Shown: piece after piece, positions 26,777-36,915 of the stretch
Position numbering within the stretch: position 1 is the stretch's first letter
Layout: each line of letters begins with the position of its first letter
From: Enterobacter asburiae
GTDB taxonomy: Bacteria > Pseudomonadota > Gammaproteobacteria > Enterobacterales > Enterobacteriaceae
DNA: 64,000 bases
Reading direction: 5' to 3'
NCBI RefSeq assembly: GCF_007035645.1
Contig: NZ_AP019632.1
Span: 3,410,001-3,474,000 of the forward strand
Position numbers and translations under genes: made by a program
The notes under the pieces: generated by a model
The model's input: the letters and a program-made list of their open reading frames with translations, nothing else
What the model was told of the DNA's origin: nothing
The model's database searches: none

Positions 26777-28162
26777 TTACTTACGGCGCCAGGTGGTGCC
26801 CTGCGGGCCATCTTCCAGAATGATGCCCATCTCGGTCAGACGGTTGCGCGCCGCATCTGCCGCCGCCCAGTCTTTTGCCTGACGCGCTTCCAGACGCGCT
26901 TTGATCAACGCTTCAATTTCCGCCACTTCACCGTCGTCCGCCTGCGCACCGCTCTGCAGGAACGCGTCCGGATCCTGCTCCAGCAGGCCGAGCACGGAGG
27001 AGAGCTTACGCAGATGGGATGCCAGCGCATTCGCCGCGGCCATATCTTCTGACTTCAGGCGGTTCACTTCGCGCGCCATGTCGAACAGCACGGAGTACGC
27101 TTCCGGGGTGTTGAAGTCGTCGTTCATCACCTCAACAAAGCGGGCTTCAAACGCTTCGCCGCCTGCAGCAGGAACAGACCTGTCGGTACCGCGCAGCGCG
27201 GTGTACAGACGCTCCAGCGCCGAGCGCGCCTGTTTCAGGTTCTCTTCGCTGTAGTTCAGCTGGCTGCGATAGTGGCCGGACATCAGGAAGTAGCGCACGG
27301 TTTCCGCATCGTAATACTTCAGCACGTCGCGCACGGTGAAGAAGTTACCCAGCGATTTAGACATCTTCTCGCGGTCAACCATTACCATCCCGGAGTGCAT
27401 CCAGTAGTTCACGTACTCGCCGCCGTGGGCGCAGGTGGACTGCGCGATTTCATTTTCATGGTGCGGGAACATCAGGTCCGAACCGCCGCCGTGAATATCG
27501 AAGTGCTTGCCCAGCTGCTTGCAGTTCATCGCGGAACATTCAATGTGCCAGCCCGGACGGCCTTCGCCCCACGGTGATGGCCAGCTTGGCTCGCCCTCTT
27601 TGGACATTTTCCACAGCACGAAGTCCATCGGGTTACGCTTCACGTCAACCACGTCAACGCGCGCGCCGGCCTGGAGCTGGTCCAGATCCTGACGGGAAAG
27701 CGAACCGTAGGTTGGGTCCGTCGGCACCGAGAACATCACGTCACCGTTGTCCGCAACGTAGGCATGACCGCGAGCGATCAGCTTTTCGGTGATCTCGATG
27801 ATTTCGTGAATATGGTGGGTCGCGCGCGGCTCGCTGTCCGGGCGCTGAATATTCAGGGCGTCGAAATCTTTGTGCATTTCGACGATCATGCGATCGACCA
27901 GCGCAACAAAGCTTTCGCCGTTTTCATTAGCGCGCTTGATGATTTTGTCGTCGATGTCGGTGATATTACGCACGTATTTCAGGGTGTAGCCCAGAAAACG
28001 CAGGTAGCGTGACACCACGTCAAAAGCGACAAAGGTACGGCCATGGCCAATGTGACAGAGATCGTAAACCGTAATACCACACACGTACATGCCGACTTCC
28101 CCGGCATGGATAGGTTTAAATTCCTCTTTCTGGCGCGTCATTGTATTAAAGATTTTTAACAT
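26777..28162 (-). CDS. cysS: Cysteinyl-tRNA synthetase
   Basis: This 461-residue class I aminoacyl-tRNA synthetase has the same length as E. coli CysS. The ATP-binding HIGH motif lies in [11 protein letters not shown] and the KMSKS loop in REKMSKSLG. The zinc-site residues are in [19 protein letters not shown] and PHHENE. It ends [10 protein letters not shown]. The chosen start (28162) gives the conserved MLKIFNTM; an ATG 12 nt upstream is less likely. It charges tRNA-Cys. It is divergent from ppiB. Confidence 0.97.
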   Translation of the reverse strand: MLKIFNTMTRQKEEFKPIHAGEVGMYVCGITVYDLCHIGHGRTFVAFDVVSRYLRFLGYTLKYVRNITDIDDKIIKRANENGESFVALVDRMIVEMHKDFDALNIQRPDSEPRATHHIHEIIEITEKLIARGHAYVADNGDVMFSVPTDPTYGSLSRQDLDQLQAGARVDVVDVKRNPMDFVLWKMSKEGEPSWPSPWGEGRPGWHIECSAMNCKQLGKHFDIHGGGSDLMFPHHENEIAQSTCAHGGEYVNYWMHSGMVMVDREKMSKSLGNFFTVRDVLKYYDAETVRYFLMSGHYRSQLNYSEENLKQARSALERLYTALRGTDRSVPAAGGEAFEARFVEVMNDDFNTPEAYSVLFDMAREVNRLKSEDMAAANALASHLRKLSSVLGLLEQDPDAFLQSGAQADDGEVAEIEALIKARLEARQAKDWAAADAARNRLTEMGIILEDGPQGTTWRRK

Positions 28163-28336
28163 CGAAGATTCCATGTAAACACGTGTGTGGTTGAAAACCG
28201 GCTATTCTACCCGTAATTCAAACCCGAAGCAGCACACAATGCAAGGTGATCGCATCCTGTGGTTATGCTATAACAAGCCCCTATAGATGACCCGAACGCG
28301 GGTCGACGTACCACAATAACGGAACAGGATGCAAAA

Positions 28337-28831
28337 ATGGTTACTTTCCACACTAATCATGGCGATATCGTAATCAAAACCTTTGATGACAAAGCGCCTG
28401 AAACAGTTAAAAACTTCCTGGACTACTGCCGCGAAGGTTTCTACAACAACACCATTTTCCACCGCGTGATCAACGGTTTTATGATCCAGGGCGGCGGTTT
28501 CGAACCTGGCATGAACCAGAAAGAGACCAAAGAAGCGATTAAAAACGAAGCGAACAACGGTCTGAAAAACACCCGCGGTACGCTGGCAATGGCCCGTACT
28601 CAGGCGCCACACTCTGCCACCGCGCAGTTTTTCATCAACGTGGCGGACAACGACTTCCTGAACTTCTCCGGCGAAAGCCTGCAGGGTTGGGGCTACTGCG
28701 TATTCGCAGAAGTGGTTGAAGGTATGGACGTGGTTGACAAGATCAAAGCCGTCGCTACTGGCCGCAGCGGTATGCACCAGGACGTTCCTAAAGAAGACGT
28801 TGTGATTACAAGCGTGACCGTCAGCGAGTAA
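28337..28831 (+). CDS. ppiB: Peptidyl-prolyl cis-trans isomerase B (cyclophilin)
   Basis: This is a 164-residue cytosolic cyclophilin, same length as E. coli PpiB. The catalytic core is readable: [32 protein letters not shown] and [18 protein letters not shown]. It has no signal peptide. It speeds isomerisation of prolyl bonds in folding proteins. A GGAACAGG ribosome region lies before the ATG. lpxH follows after 3 bp, so the two are probably co-transcribed. Confidence 0.96.
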   Translation: MVTFHTNHGDIVIKTFDDKAPETVKNFLDYCREGFYNNTIFHRVINGFMIQGGGFEPGMNQKETKEAIKNEANNGLKNTRGTLAMARTQAPHSATAQFFINVADNDFLNFSGESLQGWGYCVFAEVVEGMDVVDKIKAVATGRSGMHQDVPKEDVVITSVTVSE

Positions 28832-28834
28832 TTC

Positions 28835-29557
28835 GTGGCGACACTCTTTATTGCGGATCTGCATCTGCAAGCAGAAGAACCGGCGATAACCGCCGGTTTT
28901 CTGCGTTTTTTACGCGGTGAAGCGAAAAGCGCCGATGCGCTGTACATCCTGGGCGACCTCTTTGAAGCCTGGATTGGCGACGACGACCCTAACCCGCTGC
29001 ACCGTGAAATGGCCGCCGCCATTCACGCGCTCGTGGATTCCGGCGTTCCCTGCTACTTCATTCACGGCAACCGTGATTTCCTGATCGGCAAGCGCTACGC
29101 CCGCGAAAGCGGCATGACGCTGCTGCCGGAAGAGCAGGTGCTCGACCTCTATGGCCGCAGGGTTCTGATTATGCATGGCGACACGCTCTGCACCGACGAT
29201 ACCGGCTACCTCGCGTTTCGCGCCAAAGTCCACACCCCGTGGATCCAAAAGGTGTTCCTTGCGCTGCCGCTGTTTGTCCGCAACCGTATCGCCGCCAGAA
29301 TGCGCGCGGGCAGTAAAGCCGCCAACAGCAGCAAATCCATGACCATCATGGACGTGAACCCGCAGGCCGTGGTGAGCGTGATGGAAAAGCATGGCGTTCA
29401 GTGGTTGATCCACGGTCATACCCATCGTCCTGACGTCCATTCCCTTATCGCCAACGGCGAACCGGCCCATCGCGTGGTATTAGGTGCCTGGCACACCGAA
29501 GGCTCCATGGTCAAAGTCACGCCAGAGGGCGTGGAGCTGATCGCGTTTCCGTTTTAA
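28835..29557 (+). CDS. lpxH: UDP-2,3-diacylglucosamine pyrophosphohydrolase LpxH
   Basis: This 240-residue metallophosphoesterase forms lipid X from UDP-diacylglucosamine in lipid A synthesis. Metal-binding motifs are DLHL (D8, H10), [20 protein letters not shown] and HGHTHRP. The GTG start lies 3 nt after the ppiB stop and aligns with the E. coli protein (240 aa). It acts peripherally at the inner membrane. It is an essential step in most Enterobacteriaceae. Confidence 0.96.
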   Translation: MATLFIADLHLQAEEPAITAGFLRFLRGEAKSADALYILGDLFEAWIGDDDPNPLHREMAAAIHALVDSGVPCYFIHGNRDFLIGKRYARESGMTLLPEEQVLDLYGRRVLIMHGDTLCTDDTGYLAFRAKVHTPWIQKVFLALPLFVRNRIAARMRAGSKAANSSKSMTIMDVNPQAVVSVMEKHGVQWLIHGHTHRPDVHSLIANGEPAHRVVLGAWHTEGSMVKVTPEGVELIAFPF

Positions 29558-29694
29558 CCTCTCGCACCATCATTCTATTTTTTTGAACAATATCGGCAAA
29601 TTGTTTCGATTTTAATCAGCCCGTGGTCGGCCTATTATTTGTCACATCAGGGCAACACGCCCTATTCCAGATAAAACACTTAAGGAATACGACC

Positions 29695-29904
29695 ATGAAA
29701 TCTATCAAAACTTTCGTTGCAGTTGCCGCTCTTTCCCTGGTTTCTTTCGGTTCTTTCGCTCAAAGCGTGAGCGCAACCGCCTCTACCCTTGACCGCGCAG
29801 AAGCGAAAATTGCCGCGCAGGCCGCCGAGCAGAATGCCTCTTATAAAATCACGAGCGCGAAGGTCAACAACCGCGTGTACATGACCGCAGAACTGACTAA
29901 ATAA
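29695..29904 (+). CDS. Small periplasmic DUF1471 protein
   Basis: This is a 69-residue protein with signal peptide MKSIKTFVAVAALSLVSFGSFA and a very short DUF1471 (BhsA/McbA-type) domain containing ASTLDRAEAKIAAQAAEQNASYKITSAKVNNRVYMTAELTK. TAAGGAATAC lies 4 nt before the ATG. In-frame sequence upstream to 29623 lacks a signal peptide and ribosome site, so the shorter form is preferred. Relatives are stress-responsive envelope proteins. It lies between lpxH and purE, a place empty in E. coli K-12 as far as I recall. Confidence 0.85.
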   Translation: MKSIKTFVAVAALSLVSFGSFAQSVSATASTLDRAEAKIAAQAAEQNASYKITSAKVNNRVYMTAELTK

Positions 29905-29972
29905 AAACCCTGATTGCCGTGCCGCCAGCGAAGACGTGCGACAGCGACAATACGATGAGGAAGGAACAGAGA

Positions 29973-30158
29973 ATGAAAAACATCAGCATCGTAAGTACCC
30001 TGCTGCTGGCAGTCGTGTTGTCCACTGGCGCACAGGCCGCGGAGAATCGCTTCTCCGTGCCAAAATCGGGCTCGAATGCCGACACCAGCATGGTGAATCA
30101 TATCGATGTCAGCCGCGCGTTCGACAACGAGAACCTGTCCGCAGGGGATCTTCAGTAA
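29973..30158 (+). CDS. Small exported protein of unknown family
   Basis: This is a 61-residue protein. The signal peptide MKNISIVSTLLLAVVLSTGAQAA is followed by about 38 polar residues (ENRFSVPKSGSNADTSMV, then HIDVSRAFDNENLSAGDLQ). AGGAAGGA lies upstream of the ATG. I do not recognise a domain. It follows the DUF1471 gene by 68 bp in the same direction and is closed by a strong terminator, so the pair is likely one transcript. No transmembrane anchor is seen, so the mature peptide is probably periplasmic. Confidence 0.7.
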   Translation: MKNISIVSTLLLAVVLSTGAQAAENRFSVPKSGSNADTSMVNHIDVSRAFDNENLSAGDLQ

Positions 30159-30166
30159 CATCACAT

Positions 30167-30194
30167 AAAAGACCGCCATCGTGCGGTCTTTTTT
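30167..30194 (+). terminator. Rho-independent terminator after the small secreted genes
   Basis: AAAAGACCGC (30167-30176) pairs with GCGGTCTTTT (30183-30192) around CATCGT, with a run of six T. It begins 9 bp after the stop of the 61-residue gene. Confidence 0.88.
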
Positions 30195-30232
30195 GTTATC
30201 GCTTTCTCGCCATAACTGCTCGCCTTTTAACC

Positions 30233-30248
30233 GCGCAACCGTTTTCCT
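30233..30248 (+). promoter_or_regulatory. PurR operator of purEK
   Basis: GCGCAACCGTTTTCCT closely matches the 16-bp PurR box (ACGCAAACGTTTTCNT type) and lies 72 bp before purE, as in E. coli purE. It implies repression by PurR with hypoxanthine or guanine. Confidence 0.8.
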
Positions 30249-30319
30249 TGCCCGTATAACATGCTATTCTCTGTGCCCTCGAAAGCAGTGTGTTTCGCAC
30301 CACAGGAGTTTTAAGACGC

Positions 30320-30829
30320 ATGTCTTCCCGCAATAATCCGGCGCGTGTCGCCATCGTGATGGGGTCCAAAAGCGACTGGGCTACCATGCAGTTCGCCGCC
30401 GAAATCTTTGAAATCCTGAATGTTCCGCACCACGTTGAAGTGGTCTCCGCGCACCGTACACCGGACAAACTGTTCAGCTTCGCCGAAAGCGCCGAAGAGA
30501 ACGGTTATGAGGTGATCGTTGCCGGCGCGGGCGGCGCAGCACATCTGCCAGGCATGATTGCCGCCAAAACCCTGGTGCCGGTACTGGGCGTTCCGGTCCA
30601 AAGCGCCGCGTTAAGCGGTGTGGATAGCCTCTACTCCATCGTCCAGATGCCGCGCGGTATTCCTGTCGGCACGCTGGCGATTGGTAAAGCGGGTGCGGCG
30701 AACGCAGCCCTGCTGGCGGCGCAAATTCTTGCGACGCACGATAAAGCATTACACCAGCGTCTGGCGGAGTGGCGTAAAGCCCAGACCGACGAGGTGCTGG
30801 ACAATCCGGACCCGCGGGGTGCGGCATGA
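30320..30829 (+). CDS. purE: N5-carboxyaminoimidazole ribonucleotide mutase PurE
   Basis: This 169-residue enzyme of purine synthesis converts N5-CAIR to CAIR. The length equals E. coli PurE. Signatures: [14 protein letters not shown] near the N-terminus, [11 protein letters not shown] with the catalytic His, and [24 protein letters not shown] lies 12 nt before the ATG at 30320; an extended upstream frame lacks conservation. It overlaps purK by 4 bp (ATGA), giving translational coupling, and is controlled by the PurR box upstream. Confidence 0.97.
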   Translation: MSSRNNPARVAIVMGSKSDWATMQFAAEIFEILNVPHHVEVVSAHRTPDKLFSFAESAEENGYEVIVAGAGGAAHLPGMIAAKTLVPVLGVPVQSAALSGVDSLYSIVQMPRGIPVGTLAIGKAGAANAALLAAQILATHDKALHQRLAEWRKAQTDEVLDNPDPRGAA

Positions 30830-31893
30830 AGCAGGTTTGCGTCCTCGGTAACGGCCAGCTAGGCCGCATGCTGCGTCAGGCCGGTGAGCCGCTGGGTATT
30901 GCCGTCTGGCCCGTCGGGCTGGACGCCGAACCGGAAGCCGTACCGTTCCACCAGAGCGTGATCACCGCCGAGATCGAACGCTGGCCGGAAACGGCTCTGA
31001 CCCGCGAGCTGGCGCGTCATAACGCCTTCGTTAACCGCGACGTGTTCCCGATCATCGCCGACCGTCTGACGCAAAAGCAGCTGTTCGACAAGCTCGGTCT
31101 GCCGACCGCGCCGTGGCAGCTCCTGTCCGATAAAAGCGAGTGGAATGACGTTTTCGCGATGCTGGGCGAGCTGGCAATCGTGAAGCGCCGCGTGGGCGGT
31201 TACGACGGCCGCGGCCAGTGGCGCCTGCGTGCAGATGAAACGGCAGAACTGCCGGACGACTGCTACGGCGAGTGCATCGTTGAGCAGGGCATTAACTTCA
31301 GCGGTGAAGTGTCGCTGGTTGGCGCGCGCGGGCACGACGGGCATACCGTCTTTTATCCGCTGACGCATAACCTGCATCAGGACGGCATTCTCCGCACCAG
31401 CGTCGCCTTCCCGCACGCCAATGCTGACCAGCAGGCGCAGGCGGAAGATATGCTCTCTGCCATCATGCACGAACTCGGGTATGTGGGCGTCATGGCGATG
31501 GAGTGCTTTATCACCCCGTCCGGTCTGCTGATCAACGAACTTGCGCCGCGCGTGCACAACAGCGGCCACTGGACGCAAAACGGCGCGTCCATCAGCCAGT
31601 TCGAGCTGCACCTGCGCGCGATTACGGACCTGCCGCTGCCGCAGCCCGTGGTGAACAGCCCGTCGGTGATGATCAACCTGATCGGCACCGATCTGAACTA
31701 CGACTGGCTGAAGCTGCCGCTCGTGCATCTGCACTGGTATGACAAAGAGGTTCGCGCGGGTCGTAAGGTCGGTCACCTGAACCTGAACGACAGCGACACG
31801 GGCCGCCTGAGCGCCACCCTGGAAGCGATGATCCCGCTCCTGCCGCCGGAATATGCGAGCGGTATTGTCTGGGCACAGTCTAAGCTCAAGTAA
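30826..31893 (+). CDS. purK: N5-carboxyaminoimidazole ribonucleotide synthetase PurK
   Basis: This 355-residue ATP-grasp enzyme makes N5-CAIR from AIR, bicarbonate and ATP, the step before PurE. The length equals E. coli PurK. It begins [27 protein letters not shown]-grasp features include [35 protein letters not shown] and [17 protein letters not shown]. The start overlaps the purE stop. selU follows 84 bp downstream. Confidence 0.97.
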   Translation: MKQVCVLGNGQLGRMLRQAGEPLGIAVWPVGLDAEPEAVPFHQSVITAEIERWPETALTRELARHNAFVNRDVFPIIADRLTQKQLFDKLGLPTAPWQLLSDKSEWNDVFAMLGELAIVKRRVGGYDGRGQWRLRADETAELPDDCYGECIVEQGINFSGEVSLVGARGHDGHTVFYPLTHNLHQDGILRTSVAFPHANADQQAQAEDMLSAIMHELGYVGVMAMECFITPSGLLINELAPRVHNSGHWTQNGASISQFELHLRAITDLPLPQPVVNSPSVMINLIGTDLNYDWLKLPLVHLHWYDKEVRAGRKVGHLNLNDSDTGRLSATLEAMIPLLPPEYASGIVWAQSKLK

Positions 31894-31977
31894 GACATCT
31901 GCGCCGGGGAGTTGATCTTCCCCTTCCCCGGCGTACAATCCCCGCCCATTGCTGCTGAGTTTTCTTCTGGAACAACC

Positions 31978-33048
31978 ATGAACGATGGAACGGACTATCG
32001 CGCGATCCTCGCGTCTGATACCCCTTTAATCGACGTTCGCGCGCCGATCGAATTTGCCCAGGGCGCGATGCCTGCGGCGGTCAACCTGCCCTTAATGAAC
32101 GACGACGAGCGCGCCGCCGTCGGTACCTGCTATAAACGCCAGGGCCCCGAGGCCGCGCTGGCGCTCGGCCATCAGCTGGTGAGCGGCGAGACGCGTGAGG
32201 CACGCATTAACGCCTGGCGGGAAGCCAGCCTTACCCATCCTGAGGGCTTTCTCTGCTGCGCGCGCGGCGGCCAGCGCTCGCATATCTCGCAGGCCTGGCT
32301 GAAAGAGGCGGGCGTTGACTACCCGCTGATCCGCGGCGGCTATAAGGCTCTGCGTCAGACGGCGATTCAGGTGACTATCGAGCAGTCGCAAAAGCCGATG
32401 GTGCTTATTGGCGGCTGCACCGGAAACGGCAAAACCCTGCTGGTGAAGCAGCACGCGCAGGGCATCGATCTGGAAGGGCTGGCGCACCATCGCGGTTCGT
32501 CGTTTGGCCGCACGCTCACGCCGCAGCTTTCCCAGGCCAGCTTTGAAAACCACCTTGCGGTTGAGCTCCTGAAAAAAAACGCCGCGCGCTGGGTGCTGGA
32601 AGACGAGGGCCGGATGATTGGCTCCAACCACCTGCCGGAGTGCCTGCGCGACCGCATGGCTGAAGCCCCTATCGTTGTCGTCGAAGACCCGTTTGACGTC
32701 CGCCTTGAGCGCCTGCGCGAAGAGTATTTCGACCATATGTGGGCAGACTTTTCTGCCGCATACGGCGAGGAAGCGGGCTGGAAAGAATACAGCGAGTATC
32801 TGCACCACGGCCTGTTCGCCATTCGCCGCCGTCTGGGGCTGCAGCGGTATGCAGAATTCACCGCGCTGTTAGATTCCGCGCTGCTGGAACAGCAACTCTC
32901 CGGCAGCACAGAGGCGCACTTCAGCTGGCTTGCGCCGCTGCTGAAGGACTATTACGACCCGATGTACGGCTATCAGCTGGAGAAAAAGGCGGAGAAGATT
33001 GTGTATCGCGGGACGTATGGCGAGGTCGCTGACTGGCTTAATCGCTAA
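31978..33048 (+). CDS. selU: tRNA 2-selenouridine synthase SelU (MnmH)
   Basis: This is a 356-residue protein with an N-terminal rhodanese domain (about 10-135) whose active Cys lies in [13 protein letters not shown]-loop domain follows ([11 protein letters not shown], about residues 150-160). It replaces sulphur with selenium at the wobble uridine of certain tRNAs using selenophosphate. It is slightly shorter than E. coli YbbB (364 aa). It follows purK here; in E. coli the same pair is joined. It is convergent with the porin gene across a repeat composite. Confidence 0.95.
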   Translation: MNDGTDYRAILASDTPLIDVRAPIEFAQGAMPAAVNLPLMNDDERAAVGTCYKRQGPEAALALGHQLVSGETREARINAWREASLTHPEGFLCCARGGQRSHISQAWLKEAGVDYPLIRGGYKALRQTAIQVTIEQSQKPMVLIGGCTGNGKTLLVKQHAQGIDLEGLAHHRGSSFGRTLTPQLSQASFENHLAVELLKKNAARWVLEDEGRMIGSNHLPECLRDRMAEAPIVVVEDPFDVRLERLREEYFDHMWADFSAAYGEEAGWKEYSEYLHHGLFAIRRRLGLQRYAEFTALLDSALLEQQLSGSTEAHFSWLAPLLKDYYDPMYGYQLEKKAEKIVYRGTYGEVADWLNR

Positions 33049-33053
33049 AACAA

Positions 33054-33160
33054 AGCCGGGTGGCGAGGTAAAAGCAAAACGGCAACCAGGGTTGCCGTTT
33101 TTAATGTTTGTTCCCTCTCCCCGTGGGAGAGGGTCAGGGTGAGGGCATCAGGCCGCACCC
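33054..33160. repeat. Composite repeat: half REP, terminator hairpin, CCCTCTCCC palindrome
   Basis: In order: GCCGGGTGGCG (half REP), AGGTAAAAGC, the hairpin AAAACGGCAACC...GGTTGCCGTTTTT (33076-33102), then CCCTCTCCCCGTGGGAGAGGG (33113-33133) and TCAGGGTGAGGGCATCAGGCCGCA. It lies between convergent selU and the porin gene, and the hairpin should terminate both. Confidence 0.8.
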
Positions 33161-33171
33161 TACAAGACGAC

Positions 33172-34317
33172 TTAGAAGTCGTAACGCAAACGCACCAGGT
33201 TCATGTCGCCCAGGTTGTCGGTGCTGGAGGTGAACACGTGTTCGTAATCCACGCGGAAACCGTAATCCAGCTGGAAGCTGATACCCACGCCGTTGTCGAT
33301 GCGCTGGTAGTTACGGCCGTTCACGTACTCAATACGGTCACCCATGAAGTAAGGCTGGATGGATTTAACCGCGTACTGACCGATTGGGAACTTGTAGCCC
33401 GCAAAGTATTCAATACCCCATGCATCACCGGCGAAGTAGTCGTTAACAGACACTTTTTTGGTGGTCAGGAAGTTCTGGTACCAGCCGCCGCCAGCGGAGA
33501 AGGTCCAGTTGTCCGGCGTCCAGCTCAGCGCGGTACCGAGGATGTTCTGGTCGTAGGTTTTGCTGTCGCCGTTGTCCGGGTTACGCATGTCCGCGCGGGT
33601 GTAGTTCCACGCCGCGCCCCAGGTCAGGTCGGTGGTCAGGTGGTAATCCAGACCCAGCGAGCCGCCGCCTTTACGCTTGTAGCGCAGGCCGTTGCCCGGC
33701 AGGTATTCGCTGTCTTCAAACAGGTAGGATGCATAAATATCGGCATCACCCACGGTTTTCTTATATTTCAGCATCTGGCGTGAACGGTAAGATCCGTCGT
33801 AATCGCCGTTGATCCCGTTACCTGGCGCCTGACCGATCATGTCGTAGTCCCAGATATCGGTTTTCGCGCCCACCACATCATAGTAAACGCTGTTCTGTTG
33901 ACCGAAGGTCAGCGTACCCCAGGTGTCGCTCTTCAGACCGGTGTAGAGCATACGACGCGTGGTGTCGTGTGCGCCGTCGGCGTAGTGGTGATCCCAGTTA
34001 AACTGCGCAGGAATATTGACACCAAGCTCGTAGTAGCTGATCCAGCTGATGTCATCAAACAGATAGTAATCAGCCGCGAAACGGAAACGGGTGCCGCCGT
34101 CAAAGCCGTTACGCTTGTAGCTGTTTTTACCGTCGTCGCCGGTCATGTTCTGGAACTGAGGACGAATACTGCCGCCAACGGTAAAGTTCAGGCGGCTCAG
34201 CGGGTTACCCGCCTGAGGATCCTGCTTAAGAACGGTGATTTCCGCCTGAGAAGCGAAGGTAGTCAATGCCACTGCCGCGCCGATCGTTGCCGCCAGCGCT
34301 GATTTTTTTATAGTCAT
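33172..34317 (-). CDS. Outer-membrane porin, general porin-like
   Basis: This is a 381-residue protein with signal peptide MTIKKSALAATIGAAVALTTFASQA-E. It is rich in alternating aromatic beta-strand motifs (RFRFAADYYLFDDISWISYYELG, GTLTFGQQNSVYYD, AWNYTRADMRNPDNGDSKTYDQNILGTAL) and ends in Phe (VRLRYDF), the outer-membrane insertion signal. Length and layout suit a 16-stranded porin, but it is clearly not OmpC, OmpF or PhoE by its N-terminus. Substrate unknown. It lies at the junction where E. coli K-12 has rhsD and the allantoin region. Confidence 0.82.
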   Translation of the reverse strand: MTIKKSALAATIGAAVALTTFASQAEITVLKQDPQAGNPLSRLNFTVGGSIRPQFQNMTGDDGKNSYKRNGFDGGTRFRFAADYYLFDDISWISYYELGVNIPAQFNWDHHYADGAHDTTRRMLYTGLKSDTWGTLTFGQQNSVYYDVVGAKTDIWDYDMIGQAPGNGINGDYDGSYRSRQMLKYKKTVGDADIYASYLFEDSEYLPGNGLRYKRKGGGSLGLDYHLTTDLTWGAAWNYTRADMRNPDNGDSKTYDQNILGTALSWTPDNWTFSAGGGWYQNFLTTKKVSVNDYFAGDAWGIEYFAGYKFPIGQYAVKSIQPYFMGDRIEYVNGRNYQRIDNGVGISFQLDYGFRVDYEHVFTSSTDNLGDMNLVRLRYDF

Positions 34318-34340
34318 TATTTTTCCTTAATAGACACGCT

Positions 34341-34354
34341 GCTAAATATTTAGC
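34341..34354. promoter_or_regulatory. Perfect palindrome in porin leader
   Basis: GCTAAATATTTAGC is a 14-bp perfect palindrome 24 bp before the porin start. It may be a regulator site or a small leader hairpin. The rest of 34318-34500 is AT-rich and holds no gene I can support. Confidence 0.4.
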
Positions 34355-34500
34355 GGGTGAATATTAACTGGAAATAATCGGGCCGTGTGGTCGGGTTTTT
34401 AATGTTTTGTGCTACTAAATGAGTGGGTATTATCACTTTGTGCTATTTAAACGCTGCGCACCGGCATTAAAACCCGGCGCGCAACTATCACCGTACTAAA

Positions 34501-36915
34501 TCAACTCGCAAACTGACGGAACAGGGCTTTCCCCTTTAACAGCCGCGTGCCGAGCCAGCCTCCGCAAAGAGAAAGCAGTACCGCGCCGCTGAGAGGCAGG
34601 ATCAGCCAGAGGCGCCAGTCAGGCTCCCACGGGAAGTCGAAGACCTTTGTCTGCAGCACCGCCAGCGCCGTTTCCGCGCCAATGGCCGCTACCAGACCCG
34701 CCACCAGCCCCAGCAGCGCAAACTCGCTCCAGAGCGTCATCCGCAGCAGCCGCTTTCCAGCCCCCAGCGTGCGGTAGACCACCAGCTCCTGATGGCGCTG
34801 GCGCATGCCCACCTGCACCTGGGCCAGCAGCAACAGCACGCCGCAGATCGTCACCAGCACCACCATCACCTCCAGCGCGCGGCTCACCTGCTCCAGCACC
34901 TGCCCCACCTGCTTCAGGATCGCGCCAATATCCAGCAGGCTGACCGTCGGAAACTCCCGGTTGAGCTGGGTCAGCATGCCGTTGCCGTTTTCCCAGCGGA
35001 AGCTGGTCAGCCAGCTCTGCGGCTGACCGTCCAGCGCGCCCGGCGGGAAGATAAAGAAGAAGTTTGGCCGCAGGCTTTCCCAGTCCACCTTGCGCAGGCT
35101 GGTGACTTTCGCCGTGAAATCCTGGGTATCGCCGGTAAAGGTCACGCTGTCCCCGAGCTTCACGTTCAGCCGCGTCGCCAGCCCCTCTTCCATCGACACC
35201 TCACCCGCTTTCGGCGGCCAGGTGCCCGCGGTTATCGGGTTGTGGTCAGGGCGTTTCTCCTGCCAGGTCAGGTTCAGCTCGCGGTTCAGCGACTCGTCCT
35301 TGTTTCCGTCCGTTGGCTGACCGTTGATCTGCGTCAGACGCGCGCGCACGATGGGATAGAACGATTCAGGAATAATATGATGCTCCGACAGGAAGCCCTT
35401 CAGCGGCGTGACCTGCTCAGGGGCAATGTTGATCAGGAAATAGTTCGGGCTTTCCGGGGGAAGCTGCTGCTGCCAGCGATCCAGCAGATCGCCGCGCAGC
35501 ACTAACAGCAGCGCCAGCAGCATAAACGACAGCGAAAACGCCGACAGCTGGCTGAGCGTTGACCACGGCTGATGCAGCAGGCGGTTGACCGCCAGGCGCA
35601 CGGGCAGGGATTTCACCGTGAGCCGCTTCAGGACGTTAAGCAGTATCCAGCCCAGCACGCCGCACAGCAGCGCCAGCACAACCGCCCCGGCCAGTACCGC
35701 CCACAGCAGCGTGCTGCCCCCCATCAGCCACGCCAGCAGCCCCACCGCCACGGCAATAATCACCGGAAGGTAGAACTTCAGCGGCCAGACGTTCGCCACC
35801 ACATCGTTGCGAAGCACGCGCAGCGGCTGCGTCGCGAGCAGCAGGCGGTAGGGGCGTAGCCCCACCAGCAGCGAAATCACCGTCATCGCACCGATTGCCC
35901 ACAGCCACGGCCAGAGGCTGGCCGGCGGCAATGCGGCCGGGAGCACCGGCTTCAGCATCACCATCAGCAGTTTTTCAAACAGCAGCCCGATTATTCCGCC
36001 AGTAATCGCGGAGAGGACCAGCAGCATCAGCCACTGGCCGACAATCAGCTTGCGCAGCTGCGCCCTGCCCGCCCCCAGGGTTTTGAGGATCGCCACCAGG
36101 TCGTAACGGCTGCGGCAGTAGTGGCCCATCGCCACGGCAACCGCCGCAATGGCCAGCAGCAGGGTTAACAGCGCCGAAAGCAGCAGGAACTGCTGAGAAC
36201 GTTCAAGAGATTTGCCGAGCGCCCCTTCGTCCTGCTCCAGCCCGTACCAGCGGTGCTCTGGTTTGAGCTGCGGCAGAAGCCATTTTTCGTACGCGTCAAG
36301 CTGGGCAGGCGTGCCGCCAAACTTATAGCGCCAGGTGACGCGGCTTCCCGGCTGAACAGCATGGGTTGCCGCAACATCCGCGGTGTTCATCAGCAGGCGC
36401 GGCGCAAGCTGGAAGGGGTTAAAGCCAGAATCGGGCTCCTGCACCACTTCCCCGGCGATTTTCAGCGTGGCGTCACCGACGTCGATACTATCGCCGGGTT
36501 TCAGGTTCAGAAGCACCATCAGACGTGATGCCAGAAGCACCGTGCCGGGCTTTGGCTTCAGCCCTGGCGGGCTGGTCTGCAGTTCGCCGTACATCGGGTA
36601 GATATCATCGACGGCCTTCACGCTGGCGAGCTGCGGCGTGTCGCCCGCAAAGGTCATGGTCTGGAAGCTTATCTGCTCCCCCACCTTCAGCCCCTCTTTG
36701 CGCGCCTCGTCAATCCAGCCCGACGGCACCGGGCGGGAGCTTTGCAGCGCCCGGTCCCCCGCCATAAACTCCCGGCTCTGCTGGCTAAGCCCTTTTTCCA
36801 TGCGGTCGCTGACGCTGCCGAGCGCCAGCACGCAGGCCACCGCCAGGCTTAGCGCCAGCCAGACAATCAGCAGCGAGGGGGAACGCCACTCGCGCCAGAA
36901 CCAGCGGGTAATCAT
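34501..36915 (-). CDS. ybbP: ABC transporter permease YbbP (FtsX/MacB-like)
   Basis: This 804-residue inner-membrane protein, equivalent to E. coli YbbP (804 aa), has about ten membrane helices. Two large periplasmic regions are present (for example about 40-240 and 490-670), as in MacB/LolC-type FtsX families. It starts overlapping the ybbA end by 4 bp, so the pair forms an ABC complex that probably acts as a mechanotransducer or lipid/lipoprotein-related transporter. The substrate is unknown. TesA, encoded divergently beside it, is a periplasmic lipase often linked in position. Confidence 0.94.
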   Translation of the reverse strand: MITRWFWREWRSPSLLIVWLALSLAVACVLALGSVSDRMEKGLSQQSREFMAGDRALQSSRPVPSGWIDEARKEGLKVGEQISFQTMTFAGDTPQLASVKAVDDIYPMYGELQTSPPGLKPKPGTVLLASRLMVLLNLKPGDSIDVGDATLKIAGEVVQEPDSGFNPFQLAPRLLMNTADVAATHAVQPGSRVTWRYKFGGTPAQLDAYEKWLLPQLKPEHRWYGLEQDEGALGKSLERSQQFLLLSALLTLLLAIAAVAVAMGHYCRSRYDLVAILKTLGAGRAQLRKLIVGQWLMLLVLSAITGGIIGLLFEKLLMVMLKPVLPAALPPASLWPWLWAIGAMTVISLLVGLRPYRLLLATQPLRVLRNDVVANVWPLKFYLPVIIAVAVGLLAWLMGGSTLLWAVLAGAVVLALLCGVLGWILLNVLKRLTVKSLPVRLAVNRLLHQPWSTLSQLSAFSLSFMLLALLLVLRGDLLDRWQQQLPPESPNYFLINIAPEQVTPLKGFLSEHHIIPESFYPIVRARLTQINGQPTDGNKDESLNRELNLTWQEKRPDHNPITAGTWPPKAGEVSMEEGLATRLNVKLGDSVTFTGDTQDFTAKVTSLRKVDWESLRPNFFFIFPPGALDGQPQSWLTSFRWENGNGMLTQLNREFPTVSLLDIGAILKQVGQVLEQVSRALEVMVVLVTICGVLLLLAQVQVGMRQRHQELVVYRTLGAGKRLLRMTLWSEFALLGLVAGLVAAIGAETALAVLQTKVFDFPWEPDWRLWLILPLSGAVLLSLCGGWLGTRLLKGKALFRQFAS

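Noticed and set aside
28835..29557. Frameshift or missing start in lpxH
   Set aside because: The gene simply uses GTG, placed 3 nt after the ppiB stop, and aligns over its full length.
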